The notes beneath the pieces are model-generated. The model was given only the letters and a program-made list of their open reading frames with translations. It was not told the origin of the DNA and did no database searches. Position numbers and translations under genes: made by a program. This document shows, piece by piece, positions 8,414-17,131 of a stretch of DNA of 64,000 nt. The first letter of the stretch is position 1. Each line of letters begins with the position of its first letter. This DNA comes from Frateuria_A sp051900415 (GTDB lineage: Bacteria > Pseudomonadota > Gammaproteobacteria > Xanthomonadales > Rhodanobacteraceae), in NCBI RefSeq assembly GCF_051900415.1, contig NZ_JBHZGL010000010.1, positions 94,696 through 158,695 of the forward strand, written 5' to 3'.

Positions 8414-9849
8414 CGCCGCGCCGCCTGCTCGCACACGAAGACCTGATGACCACGTTCCGCCGCGTGCATTTCATCGGCATCGGTGGCGTGGGCATGAGTG
8501 GTATCGCCGAGGTGCTGCACAACCTGGGCTACGCCGTCTCCGGCTCGGACAAGGCCAATTCGCCGACCGCGCAGCGGCTGGCTGCGCTCGGCATCGTCGT
8601 GCAGGTCGGCCACGAGGCCGCGCATGTCGCGGACGCCGACGTGGTGGTGACCTCCAGCGCGATCCGCCAGGACAACCCGGAACTGGTCGCCGCCCGTGCC
8701 GCGCGCATCCCGGTGATCCCGCGCGCGGAGATGCTGGGCGAGCTGATGCGCTTCCGCCGTGGCGTCGCGATCGCCGGCACCCACGGCAAGACCACCACCA
8801 CCAGCCTGGTCGCCAGCGTGCTGGCCGAGGCCAACTACGACCCGACGTTCGTGATCGGCGGCCAACTCAACGCCGCCGGCGCCAACGCGCGCCTCGGCAC
8901 CGGCCAGTATCTGGTGGCCGAAGCGGACGAGTCCGATGGCTCGTTCCTGCTGCTCTCGCCGGTGATCGCCGCGGTTACCAACATCGACGCCGACCACCTG
9001 GAGAACTACGGCGGCGACTTCGCCCAGGTGAAGAAGGCCTTCGCCGACTTCCTGCACCGCCTGCCGTTCTACGGCCTGGCGGTGCTGTGCGTGGACGACG
9101 AGGAAGTGGCAAAGCTGGCCAAGGACACCACGCGCCGCGTGATGACCTACGGCATCAGCGCCACCGACGCCGACGTGCGTGCCACCAGCGTGCGCCAGAG
9201 CGGTTTCCAGATGCTGTTCGACCTGCAGCTGCCCGGCCGCGCCGAGCCGCTGCCAGTCACGCTCAACCTGCCGGGCCGGCACAACGTGCTCAACGCGCTG
9301 GCCGCCGCCACGATCGGCTGGCAGCTCGGCGTCGAGGCCGAGGCCATCGCCCGCGCGCTGGAGAACTTCCAGGGTGTCGGCCGGCGTTTCCATCGCCGCG
9401 GCGAACTGAAGCTGGAACAGGGCAGCGTGCTGTTGGTCGACGACTACGGCCACCATCCGCGGGAGCTGGCGGCCGTATTTGCCGCGGCCCGTGGCGGCTG
9501 GCCGGACCGGCGCCTGGTGGTCGGCTTCCAGCCGCACCGCTACAGCCGCACGCGCGACCTGCTGGACGACTTCGCCAACGTGCTGGCCGAGGCCGACGTG
9601 CTGGTGCTGACCGAGGTCTACCCGGCCGGCGAGGCACCTATCGCCGGGGCCGACGGCCGCGCGCTGGCCCGCGCCGTGCGCGCGCGCGGCAAGGTCGACC
9701 CGGTGCTGATCGAGCACCCGCGCGACTTCAAGGACACCCTGCCGACGCTGCTGCGCGACGGCGACCTGCTGCTGCTGCTCGGCGCCGGCGACATTGGCGC
9801 GGCGGCAGTGGAGCTCGCGCAGGCCGGCCAACTGAGGACTGCCAAGTGA
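8410..9849 (+). CDS. murC: UDP-MurNAc:L-alanine ligase MurC
   Basis: 479-residue Mur ligase catalysing the first amino-acid addition. Rossmann motif HFIGIGGVGMSG at about 20-31, ATP loop GTHGKTTTT near 120, and the C-terminal DDYGHHPRE and QPHRYSRT motifs typical of MurC. The ATG at 8410 overlaps the murG stop; an internal ATG at 8446 is closer to the usual family start and is the alternative. The stop overlaps the GTG start of ddlB. Confidence 0.95.
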   Translation: MTPRRLLAHEDLMTTFRRVHFIGIGGVGMSGIAEVLHNLGYAVSGSDKANSPTAQRLAALGIVVQVGHEAAHVADADVVVTSSAIRQDNPELVAARAARIPVIPRAEMLGELMRFRRGVAIAGTHGKTTTTSLVASVLAEANYDPTFVIGGQLNAAGANARLGTGQYLVAEADESDGSFLLLSPVIAAVTNIDADHLENYGGDFAQVKKAFADFLHRLPFYGLAVLCVDDEEVAKLAKDTTRRVMTYGISATDADVRATSVRQSGFQMLFDLQLPGRAEPLPVTLNLPGRHNVLNALAAATIGWQLGVEAEAIARALENFQGVGRRFHRRGELKLEQGSVLLVDDYGHHPRELAAVFAAARGGWPDRRLVVGFQPHRYSRTRDLLDDFANVLAEADVLVLTEVYPAGEAPIAGADGRALARAVRARGKVDPVLIEHPRDFKDTLPTLLRDGDLLLLLGAGDIGAAAVELAQAGQLRTAK

Positions 9850-10817
9850 ACACCCAATCGCAGATCACCTCCGCCAGGATCACCGACCCCGCCCAGTTCG
9901 GCCGCGTGGCCGTGGTGATGGGCGGCAGCTCCGCCGAGCGCGAGGTGTCGCTCGACTCCGGTCGCAACGTGCTCGCCGCGCTCAATAGCCGCGGCGTCGA
10001 TGCGCATGCGATCGACGGCATCCCCGCGCTGCTGGACGCGCTGCGCGCTGGCCACTTCGCGCGCGTGTTCAACATCCTGCATGGCCAGCACGGTGGCGGC
10101 GAGGACGGCGTGCTGCAGGGTGCGCTGGAATCGCTCCATGTGCCCTACACCGGCTCGGGCGTGCTCGGCTCGGCGCTGTCGATGGACAAGGTGCGTTCCA
10201 AGCGCGTGTGGCAGTCACTCGGCCTGCCGACGCCCGTCTTCGTCGCGCTGCCGCGCGGCGCCGACGCACAGGCAGTGCACGCGGCGGCAAAGCAGGTCGG
10301 CTTCCCGCTGATCGTCAAGCCGGCTTGCGAAGGGTCCAGCGTGGGCGTGACGCGCGTGTTCGAGCAAAGCCAGCTGGACAGCGCGGTCGAGCTGGCCGCG
10401 CGCTACCCCGGCGACCTGCTGATGGAAACCCTGATCGAGGGCGACGAGATGACCGTCGGCATCCTCGGCCGCCAGGTGCTGCCTTCGATCCACATCGTGC
10501 CCAAGGGTGCCTTCTACGACTACAACGCCAAGTACGTCGCCGAGGACACCCAGTACCTCTGCCCGGGCCTTGAAGGCGCGGGCGAGGACGCGTTGCGCGC
10601 GCTGGCGCTTGAGGCCTTCGACGCGCTCGGCTGCCACGGCTGGGGCCGCGTGGACGTGATGCGCGATCGGCAGGGCCGCAACTTCCTGCTCGAAGTGAAC
10701 ACTGCGCCGGGCATGACCTCGCACTCGCTCGTGCCCAAGGCGGCCAGGGTCGCCGGCATCGACTACGAGGACGTGTGCTGGCGCGTGCTGGAAACCAGTT
10801 TCCGGGAGGGCCTGTGA
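9846..10817 (+). CDS. ddlB: D-alanine:D-alanine ligase
   Basis: 323-residue ATP-grasp enzyme making the D-Ala-D-Ala used by MurF. Visible family features: VVMGGSSAEREVSL at the N-terminus, HGQHGGGEDG (variant of the usual HGxxGEDG) near 78, the KPACEGSSVGV lysine/serine loop near 158, and EVNTAPGMTSHSLVP near the end. The frame is open much further upstream inside murC, but the GTG at 9846 overlaps the murC stop (GTGA) and gives the normal Ddl length. The stop overlaps ftsQ. Confidence 0.93.
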   Translation: MNTQSQITSARITDPAQFGRVAVVMGGSSAEREVSLDSGRNVLAALNSRGVDAHAIDGIPALLDALRAGHFARVFNILHGQHGGGEDGVLQGALESLHVPYTGSGVLGSALSMDKVRSKRVWQSLGLPTPVFVALPRGADAQAVHAAAKQVGFPLIVKPACEGSSVGVTRVFEQSQLDSAVELAARYPGDLLMETLIEGDEMTVGILGRQVLPSIHIVPKGAFYDYNAKYVAEDTQYLCPGLEGAGEDALRALALEAFDALGCHGWGRVDVMRDRQGRNFLLEVNTAPGMTSHSLVPKAARVAGIDYEDVCWRVLETSFREGL

Positions 10818-11545
10818 GGGGAGTGATCCGCCTCGTCGCCTGGTGCCTGGCCATCGCGCTGGTCGCGTTGCCGGTCGTCGGCGTGCTGCGCGGCTGGTTC
10901 GCCGCCGACCGCTGGCCGGTGACGCAGCTGACTGTGCAGGCCGAGTTCAAGCACGTCGGCGCCGAGCAGATCCGCGCCGCCGTGCTGCCGCGCCTGGGCC
11001 ACGGCTTCTTTGCGCTGGACCTGGACTCGGTGCAGCAGGCGGTCGCGGCGTTGCCGTGGGTCGAGTCGGTCGAGGCACGCAAGCGCTGGCCGGACACGCT
11101 GATCCTGCGCATCTACGAGCGCCAGCCGTTCGCGCGCTGGAACGAGACCCGGTTGATCAGCCGCCAGGGCGTGCTGTTCGATGGCGGCAAGATCACGTCG
11201 GCGACCCCGCTCCCCGACCTGCGCGGACCGGACGCGCAGATGCCCGAAGTGGTGGCGTTCTACGCGGACGCGCTCAAGGCGGTGGCTCGCACGCCCCTGA
11301 AAGTGTCAGGCGTGGCGCTGTCCGAGCGCGGCAGCTGGAGCCTGACCACCGACGCGGGCGCGCAGATCGTGCTGGGCGACCGCGCCCAGGCCGGCAAGCG
11401 CCTGCGCCGTTTCCTCGACGTCTACCCGCAAGTGATGGCCGGCCACCCGGCCGCCTTCGCCTACGCCGACCTTCGCTACACCAACGGATTCGCCGTGCGC
11501 TGGCCCGACGCCGACGCACCTGCCGCGGGGGCGCCCCGCACATGA
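10814..11545 (+). CDS. ftsQ: Cell division protein FtsQ
   Basis: 243-residue bitopic protein of the FtsQLB complex. One transmembrane segment at about residues 4-22, then a POTRA domain (about 35-110, with the typical ALPWVESVEARKRWPDTL region) and a C-terminal beta domain. The GTG at 10814 overlaps the ddlB stop. An upstream in-frame start at 10775 exists but lies inside ddlB. The stop is 10 bases before the ftsA ATG. Confidence 0.93.
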   Translation: MRGVIRLVAWCLAIALVALPVVGVLRGWFAADRWPVTQLTVQAEFKHVGAEQIRAAVLPRLGHGFFALDLDSVQQAVAALPWVESVEARKRWPDTLILRIYERQPFARWNETRLISRQGVLFDGGKITSATPLPDLRGPDAQMPEVVAFYADALKAVARTPLKVSGVALSERGSWSLTTDAGAQIVLGDRAQAGKRLRRFLDVYPQVMAGHPAAFAYADLRYTNGFAVRWPDADAPAAGAPRT

Positions 11546-11555
11546 GCCTGACCCT

Positions 11556-12788
11556 ATGAAGACGCGCAACGACAAGCAGCTGGTCGTCGGCCTGGACATC
11601 GGCACCAACAAGGTGACCGCGATCGTGGGCGAGTACGAGCCGGGCGAGCCGATCGAGGTGATCGGCATCGGCTCTCACGTCTCGCGTGGCATGAAGCGCG
11701 GCTCGGTGGTCGACATCGAATCGACGGTGCATTCGATCCAGCGCGCGGTGGAAGAGGCCGAGTTGATGGCCGGTTGCGACATCCGCTCGGTGTTCGCCTC
11801 GATCTCGGGCAGCCACCTGGAGACCAAGAACTCGCACGGCACCGCGGCGATCCGCGACCGCGAGGTCACCCCGGGCGACCTGGAGCAGGTGCTGGAAGCC
11901 GCCAGCGCAGTGGCGATCCCGGCCGACCGCAAGGTTCTTTATAAGGAGTCGCAGGAGTACCGCATCGACGGCCAGGACGGCATCCGCTCGCCGGTCGGCA
12001 TGAGCGGCGTGCGCCTGGAGGCTTCGGTACACCTGGTCACCGGCGCGGCTGCGGCGGTGCAGAACATCACCAAGTGCATCCAGCGCTGCGGGCTGGCGGT
12101 AGACGAACTGGTGCCCTCGGCGGTGGCCAGCGCCAAGGCCGTGCTGACCGACGACGAACGCGAACTGGGCGTCTGCCTGGTCGACATCGGCGCCGGCACG
12201 ACCGATATCGCCATCTATACGCAGGGCTCGATCCGCTACACAAAGTCGCTGCCGGTCGGTGGCGACCAGGTCACCAACGACATTGCCTACGGCGTGCACA
12301 CGCCGACCGCGCATGCCGAGGAGATCAAGATCAAGTACGCCTGCGCGCTGGCGCAACTGGCGCACGCCGAGGAAACCATCCAGGTGCCCAGCGTGGGCGA
12401 CCGCCCGCCGCGGCGGCTGGCCCGCCAGTCGCTAGCGCAGAGCGTGCAGGCGCGCTACGAGGAAATCTTCGAGATGGTGCAGGACGAGCTGCGCCGCTCC
12501 GGTTACGACAGCCTGGTCGCCGCCGGTGTGGTGCTGACCGGCGGCGCCTCTCGTATGGAAGGCGCGCTGGAACTGGCCGAGGAGATCTTCCACAAGATGG
12601 TGCGCGTCGGCGTGCCGCAGCACGTCACCGGCCTGGGCGACGTGATCGCCAATCCGCTGCATTCGACCGGCGTGGGCCTGCTCCTGCACGGCGCGCGCGC
12701 CGGCGGCGTGCGCGTGAGCCACCCGGTCGGCGGCAGCGTCGGCGGGCTGGTGGACAAGGTGCGTGGTTGGATCACCAAGAACTTCTGA
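11556..12788 (+). CDS. ftsA: Cell division protein FtsA
   Basis: 410-residue actin-like ATPase that tethers FtsZ to the inner membrane. Phosphate-1 loop VVGLDIGTNKVTAIVG near the N-terminus, phosphate-2 region VDIGAGTTDIAIY near 210, adenosine motif VVLTGGASRMEGA near 330, and a basic, hydrophobic C-terminal helix (KVRGWITKNF) that serves as the membrane-targeting sequence. Position between ftsQ and ftsZ is canonical. Confidence 0.97.
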   Translation: MKTRNDKQLVVGLDIGTNKVTAIVGEYEPGEPIEVIGIGSHVSRGMKRGSVVDIESTVHSIQRAVEEAELMAGCDIRSVFASISGSHLETKNSHGTAAIRDREVTPGDLEQVLEAASAVAIPADRKVLYKESQEYRIDGQDGIRSPVGMSGVRLEASVHLVTGAAAAVQNITKCIQRCGLAVDELVPSAVASAKAVLTDDERELGVCLVDIGAGTTDIAIYTQGSIRYTKSLPVGGDQVTNDIAYGVHTPTAHAEEIKIKYACALAQLAHAEETIQVPSVGDRPPRRLARQSLAQSVQARYEEIFEMVQDELRRSGYDSLVAAGVVLTGGASRMEGALELAEEIFHKMVRVGVPQHVTGLGDVIANPLHSTGVGLLLHGARAGGVRVSHPVGGSVGGLVDKVRGWITKNF

Positions 12789-12936
12789 CGAAGAGAGCGG
12801 CGTTCTCTTCGGGAACGGATTTTCGGTTGGCGCGGAGCGCCACCGCGGGCGAAAGGAGGTTTCGCCCACCACCGCAGGCCGGTAGGACGCCGGACCCGCG
12901 GTTACAACGACAACGAAGCTCTACGGAGGACGGGAA
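12789..12936 (+). promoter_or_regulatory. ftsA-ftsZ leader with three hairpins
   Basis: 148 bases between ftsA and ftsZ hold three short perfect inverted repeats: GAAGAGA/TCTCTTC (12790-12810), GGCGC/GCGCC around 12826-12838, and GGGCGAAA/TTTCGCCC (12847-12867). The last has the five-base loop GGAGG, i.e. a Shine-Dalgarno core exposed in a loop, with no start codon at proper spacing after it. The real ftsZ ribosome-binding site is GGAGG at 12923-12928, some 9 bases before the ATG. Whether the hairpins act on transcription or RNA stability is unknown. Confidence 0.45.
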
Positions 12937-14118
12937 ATGTTTGAACTGATCGAAAAACTGGCACCCAATGCGGTCATCAAGGTCATCGGCGTGGGCGGCG
13001 GCGGCGGCAACGCCGTGGCGCACATGCTGAGCGCCAACATCGAGGGCGTCGAGTTCGTCGTCGCCAACACCGACGCGCAGGCGATGAAGAACTGCGGCTC
13101 GCGTACCCACCTGCAGCTCGGCGCCAATGTCACCAAGGGCCTGGGCGCCGGCGCCAATCCCGAAGTCGGCCGCCAGGCCGCGCTGGAGGATCGCGAACGC
13201 ATCGAGGAAATGCTCGAGGGCGCCGACATGGTGTTCATCACCGCCGGCATGGGTGGCGGCACCGGCACCGGCGCGGCGCCGGTCGTGGCCCAGCTTGCCA
13301 AGGAAAAGGGCATCCTCACTGTGGCGGTGGTCACCAAGCCGTTCCCGTTCGAAGGCCGTCGCCGCATGCAGGTGGCGATGAAGGGCATCGAGGACCTCTC
13401 CCAGCACGTCGACTCGCTGATCACCGTGCCGAACGAGAAGCTGCTCTCCGTGCTCGGCCGCGAGGTCACGCTTCTCAATGCGTTCAAGGCCGCCAACGAC
13501 GTGTTGCAGGGTGCGGTGCAGGGCATCGCCGACCTGATCACCGCCCCGGGCCTGATCAACGTCGACTTTGCCGACGTGCGCACCGTCATGTCCGAGATGG
13601 GGATGGCCATGATGGGCTCGGGCACCGCCCGCGGCGACGACCGTGCGCAGGCTGCGGCCGAGGCGGCAATCAACAACCCGCTGCTGGAGGACGTCAACCT
13701 CAATGGCGCCTGCGGCATCCTGGTCAACGTCACGGCCGGTCCGAACCTGACCATGCGCGAGTTCGACGAGATCGGCCGGGTCATCCACGACTTCGCCAGC
13801 GAAGACGCGACCGTGGTGATCGGCACCTCGCTCGACCCGGAGATGCAGGACGACGTGCGCGTGACCGTGGTCGCCACGGGTCTCAACCGTGCGGCCGCCA
13901 CTCGCCAGGCCCCCCGTGCCGTGGCCACCCAGCAGGTGGAGATGCGCCAGCGTCCCCGTCCGGTGGTGCTGCGGACCGGTACGGGCAACGAGGTGGTGGA
14001 CTACGCCGCGCCGGAAACGGTCGCTTCGCACACTCGCGCCGAGCCGCCGGCCAAGGGTGCCGACCCCAGCCTGGACTACCTGGATATCCCGGCGTTCTTG
14101 CGCCGCCAGGCCGACTGA
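12937..14118 (+). CDS. ftsZ: Cell division GTPase FtsZ
   Basis: 393-residue tubulin homolog that forms the Z ring. The tubulin signature GGGTGTG is at 106-112, the N-terminal GVGGGGGNAV loop at about 18-26, the T7 catalytic loop NVDFADVRTVM near 207-217. After a linker of about 60 residues the conserved C-terminal peptide DYLDIPAFLRRQ binds FtsA and ZipA. A clear Shine-Dalgarno (GGAGG) precedes the ATG. It closes the dcw operon; lpxC follows after a 410-base gap. Confidence 0.98.
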   Translation: MFELIEKLAPNAVIKVIGVGGGGGNAVAHMLSANIEGVEFVVANTDAQAMKNCGSRTHLQLGANVTKGLGAGANPEVGRQAALEDRERIEEMLEGADMVFITAGMGGGTGTGAAPVVAQLAKEKGILTVAVVTKPFPFEGRRRMQVAMKGIEDLSQHVDSLITVPNEKLLSVLGREVTLLNAFKAANDVLQGAVQGIADLITAPGLINVDFADVRTVMSEMGMAMMGSGTARGDDRAQAAAEAAINNPLLEDVNLNGACGILVNVTAGPNLTMREFDEIGRVIHDFASEDATVVIGTSLDPEMQDDVRVTVVATGLNRAAATRQAPRAVATQQVEMRQRPRPVVLRTGTGNEVVDYAAPETVASHTRAEPPAKGADPSLDYLDIPAFLRRQAD

Positions 14119-14458
14119 ACGGCACTCACCGGAGGCCCTTGCGAAAATTGAACAAAACACCAGATCGGCAGGTCAGTGCATGACGTGGCCCGGCAGGCGT
14201 CTAGCGCCTGTGTGGTTTTCGTGACTGTCGCTCGGGTGATTTTGAGGTGAAGGCAGCGCGCCGAGGACCGGCGCGCGCACCGGCTGGCAGGGAGCCGCCG
14301 GCCTGTCCGCCCCCTTGCGCCGGATACCCGTCCTCCCGGCGCAGGGGGACGTGTCGCGGTAACTGGTTGAGGCGACGGGGAATTGCCGGACTTCGTGACC
14401 GGCGTCACGTATGAAGGAAAGCTAAAGAGGCGACCAGACTGTACGGTACGGTTTGCTA
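14119..14458 (+). other. ftsZ-lpxC intergenic region with hairpins
   Basis: No gene is supported in this gap of more than 300 bases. It holds a small hairpin CAGGCG/CGCCTG with a 5-base loop (14194-14210) followed by TGTGGTTTTC, a possible weak ftsZ terminator, and a much stronger hairpin at 14310-14348: arms of 13-14 bases (CCCCC-TTGCGCCGG against CCGGCGCA-GGGGG, one bulged T) around a 12-base loop. The second has no T tract, so it looks more like an RNA stability or regulatory element than an intrinsic terminator. Confidence 0.4.
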
Positions 14459-14486
14459 TTGCCACAGGTTAAGACTGTGTTAGCAT
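14459..14486 (+). promoter_or_regulatory. Predicted sigma-70 promoter of lpxC
   Basis: A -35 box TTGCCA (14459-14464) and a -10 box TAGCAT (14481-14486) are separated by 16 bases, the best such pair in the gap, in a locally AT-richer stretch. A start of transcription near 14493 would leave a leader of about 36 bases before the lpxC ATG. The boxes match consensus at five and four of six positions. Prediction by eye only. Confidence 0.5.
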
Positions 14487-14528
14487 CCGACCCCTGATTG
14501 GCTGCTGCCCACACTGGTACCTATAAAA

Positions 14529-15443
14529 ATGATCAAGCAGCGTACGCTCAAGAACATCATCCGTGCGACCGGCGTCGGCCTGCACACCGGCGACAAGGTC
14601 TACATGACCTTGCGCCCCGCCGCGCCGAACACGGGCATCGTGTTCCGCCGTACGGATCTCAATCCGCCGGTCGACATCCATGCGCGCCCCGATTGCGTGG
14701 GTGATACCCGCCTGTCGACCACCCTGGTCAAGGGCGACGTGCGCGTCTCCACCGTCGAGCACCTGCTCTCGGCGATGGCCGGCCTGGGCATCGACAACGC
14801 GATCGTGGAGCTGTCCGCGCCGGAAGTGCCGATCATGGACGGCAGCGCCGGTCCCTTCGTGTTCCTGCTGCAGTCGGCCGGTATCGAAGAACAGAACGTT
14901 GCCAAGCGCTTCATCCGCATCAAGAAGCCGATCAAGGTGCAGGAAGGCGACAAGTGGGCCAGCTTCGAGCCGTTCGAGGGCTTCAAGGTCGGCTTCTCGA
15001 TCGAGTTCAACCACCCGATCATCTCCAAGCGCACCTCGCGCGCCGAGATCGATTTCTCGACGACCTCCTTCGTCAAGGAAGTCAGCCGCGCCCGTACGTT
15101 CGGCTTCATGCGCGACATCGAAATGCTGCGCGAGCACAACCTGGCGCTGGGTGGCTCGATGGACAACGCCGTGGTGCTGGATGACTACCGCGTACTCAAC
15201 GAGGACGGCCTCCGCTACGAGGACGAGTTCGTCAAGCACAAGATCCTGGACGCCATCGGCGACCTGTATCTGCTCGGCCACAGCCTGATCGGTGCTTATC
15301 ACGCCCACAAGTCGGGCCATGAGCTCAACAACAAGCTGCTGCGCACCCTGATCGCCGATCCCACCGCGTGGGAAGAGGTGGTCTACAAGGATGATCCGGC
15401 CGTCTCGCCGATCTCCTACGCACACCCGGCCCAAGCGATCTGA
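14529..15443 (+). CDS. lpxC: UDP-3-O-acyl-N-acetylglucosamine deacetylase LpxC
   Basis: 304-residue zinc deacetylase, the committed step of lipid A synthesis. Zinc ligands are visible as His78 (TVEHLLSAM), His237 and Asp241 (KHKILDAIGD), and the catalytic His264 lies in the SGHELNN motif. Two alpha/beta domains of the usual size. No Shine-Dalgarno is evident before the ATG, which is preceded by TATAAAA; the start agrees with the family N-terminus (MIKQRTLKN). The gene follows ftsZ as in other Lysobacterales and Pseudomonas and ends in a strong terminator hairpin. Confidence 0.97.
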   Translation: MIKQRTLKNIIRATGVGLHTGDKVYMTLRPAAPNTGIVFRRTDLNPPVDIHARPDCVGDTRLSTTLVKGDVRVSTVEHLLSAMAGLGIDNAIVELSAPEVPIMDGSAGPFVFLLQSAGIEEQNVAKRFIRIKKPIKVQEGDKWASFEPFEGFKVGFSIEFNHPIISKRTSRAEIDFSTTSFVKEVSRARTFGFMRDIEMLREHNLALGGSMDNAVVLDDYRVLNEDGLRYEDEFVKHKILDAIGDLYLLGHSLIGAYHAHKSGHELNNKLLRTLIADPTAWEEVVYKDDPAVSPISYAHPAQAI

Positions 15444-15477
15444 CCAGGCCCATCTGACCGGCCCGCCGCCTGCCCCG

Positions 15478-15514
15478 AAGGCCGTCTCCACAAGAGGCGG
15501 CCTTCGTCGTTTCT
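15478..15514 (+). terminator. Intrinsic terminator of lpxC
   Basis: An 11-base-pair stem, AAGGCCGTCTC (15478-15488) against GAGGCGGCCTT (15494-15504), with one G-U wobble and the five-base loop CACAA, is followed by the T-rich tail CGTCGTTTCT. It lies 34 bases after the lpxC stop. Confidence 0.75.
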
Positions 15515-15635
15515 GTGACGCAGGCCATCGGCAATACACGCCGCGATTCACGCTACGGCGACATGCCGGGGTGTACCTGCCCTCCCACCGTGCTATAAAA
15601 CCTCTGCCGCCCTCCGGGGTGGCAAGGGGGAAATC

Positions 15636-15652
15636 GGTGCCCGCCGGGCACC
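15636..15652 (-). terminator. Possible terminator hairpin of the dciA-like gene
   Basis: A perfect 7-base-pair inverted repeat, GGTGCCC/GGGCACC with loop GCC, lies 29 bases beyond the stop of the minus-strand dciA-like gene. The run after it on the minus strand (GATTTCCCCC) has only three T residues, so termination efficiency is doubtful. Confidence 0.35.
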
Positions 15653-15680
15653 TCGCAAAGGCACGGCGCCCCGCGCCACG

Positions 15681-16160
15681 TTAGTCCTTGGCGACCGGGA
15701 ATTCAGCAGTTTCGGCGATGGACGCCAGCTCGAGGAACAGACCCTTCAGTTCAGGGTCTGTGATTGACGCTGCGGCAGCTTTGAGATGAACGGCTGCGGC
15801 AGGCGAAAGCGGTTTTGACCGATCCGGTTCCGTTGCGGCCGGGCGGGGGGGAGCCACTTTCACGGTGACCGAACTGGCGCTCGTGCCGATGGCACGGGCG
15901 GTGGCGAGTATCTGCGCTTGCATCAGGCGCAGGCGCGCTGCCCAGGCCGGTGAGGACGCCAGGAAGACGAGGCGGCCGTTGCGCAGGTGGGCGAATCGCA
16001 CCTGCTCGCGCAAGGGCGTCGGCAACGTCTGGCGCAGGGCACGATCCAACGCATCCAGCTCACCGGCCTTCTTGGCCAGCGAGGCGAACGAACCGCATTC
16101 GGCCAGCGGCTTGGGGCCGCGGTCGGGACGGCGGGAAGTGGGGGAATCGGCGCGCTGCAT
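15681..16160 (-). CDS. DciA-like DUF721 protein
   Basis: 159 residues. The N-terminal two thirds (about residues 25-100) match the DUF721/DciA pattern: a short helical region, then the PTPLREQVRFAHLRNGRLVFLASSPAWAARLRLMQ core, a KH-like fold that loads the replicative helicase DnaB in bacteria without DnaC. The location between lpxC and secA is where DUF721 genes occur in Pseudomonas and Lysobacterales. The frame is open far upstream (to 17555) but that part opposes the M23 and secA genes; the ATG at 16160 gives the family length. Only 30 bases separate it from the divergent M23 gene. The function is inferred from family membership. Confidence 0.75.
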   Translation of the reverse strand: MQRADSPTSRRPDRGPKPLAECGSFASLAKKAGELDALDRALRQTLPTPLREQVRFAHLRNGRLVFLASSPAWAARLRLMQAQILATARAIGTSASSVTVKVAPPRPAATEPDRSKPLSPAAAVHLKAAAASITDPELKGLFLELASIAETAEFPVAKD

Positions 16161-16190
16161 GGTGCCGTCATCTGAAGTGAAAAAAAAGCA

Positions 16191-17120
16191 ATGCAGATCA
16201 TACTCGTATCCCGCTCCAGGAAAGTGCCGAAGACCTTCGATCTCGCCCAGCGGCGGTTGCGCTGGCGGCTTGCGGGCCTGGCGATGGCGGCGGTGGTCGG
16301 GTGTGGCGTGCTGGGCGCCGCGGTAGCGTTGACCGTGTCCAGCCCACGCGATCGCGCACTCGCCGAGATCCAGCAGCTCAAGCAGCAGATCCGCGATCAG
16401 GACACGCAGCTGGCGGGCGTGCGCAAGGACTCCCAGCGCGAGCTCGACGCCCTTGCGATCAAGCTGGGCCAGCTCGAGGCGCAGTCCACCCGCCTTAACG
16501 CACTGGGTGAGCGCCTGACCGAGGTCGGCAAGCTCGACCCGAACGAATTCAACTTTGACCAGCCGCCGGCGATGGGCGGCCTGGAAGACACTGCCGGCAG
16601 CGCCTACGCCCTGCCGCCGACGCTCGACAAGGGCATCGACCAGCTTGCCGGGCAGTTCGACGTCCAGCAGGCGCAGCTGTCCGCGCTGCAGAGCCTGCTG
16701 CTGGATGCCAAGATCGACTCCAATCTCAAGCCCACCGGCATGCCGGCTTCGGGCTATATCTCCTCCTATTTCGGCGTGCGCCCGGACCCGTTCGATGGCC
16801 ACAGTGCGCGCCATACCGGCCTGGACATTGCCGTGCCGTTCGGCGCGCCGGTCCACGCCGTCGCCGAAGGCATGGTGACCTTCACCGGTGTGCGCAGCGG
16901 CTACGGCAACGTGGTCGAGATCGACCATGGCAACGGCTACATGACCCGCTACGCCCATAACAGCAAGTTGCTGGTGCATCCGGGCCAGCGCGTGCATGTG
17001 GGCGACGTGGTCTCGCGCGCCGGTTCCACCGGCCGCTCGACCGGTCCGCACGTGCATTTCGAGGTTTGGTACAAGGGCCGCGTGGTCAATCCGCTGGCCT
17101 ACGTGAAGAGCCACCGCTAA
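16191..17120 (+). CDS. M23 (LytM-like) peptidoglycan endopeptidase or factor
   Basis: 309 residues. One transmembrane segment at about 28-50 anchors the protein in the inner membrane; residues 58-112 form a probable coiled coil rich in Q, L and E; the C-terminal 120 residues are an M23 domain with zinc motifs HxxxD (ARHTGLDIAVPFG) and HxH (GPHVHFEVW). Intact ligands suggest an active endopeptidase, most likely cutting peptide cross-links in the periplasm. The start gives a basic cytoplasmic tail; the upstream signal is only GAAG followed by a run of eight A. A long palindrome follows the stop. Confidence 0.88.
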   Translation: MQIILVSRSRKVPKTFDLAQRRLRWRLAGLAMAAVVGCGVLGAAVALTVSSPRDRALAEIQQLKQQIRDQDTQLAGVRKDSQRELDALAIKLGQLEAQSTRLNALGERLTEVGKLDPNEFNFDQPPAMGGLEDTAGSAYALPPTLDKGIDQLAGQFDVQQAQLSALQSLLLDAKIDSNLKPTGMPASGYISSYFGVRPDPFDGHSARHTGLDIAVPFGAPVHAVAEGMVTFTGVRSGYGNVVEIDHGNGYMTRYAHNSKLLVHPGQRVHVGDVVSRAGSTGRSTGPHVHFEVWYKGRVVNPLAYVKSHR

Positions 17121-17131
17121 GTCATCCCGTA

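Noticed and set aside
12855..12859. GGAGG as the ribosome-binding site of a small gene before ftsZ
   Set aside because: No ATG, GTG or TTG lies 5-12 bases downstream in a usable frame.
15594..15599. TATAAA as a promoter for a transcript between lpxC and the dciA-like gene
   Set aside because: No -35 partner and no plus-strand gene or clear RNA structure downstream.
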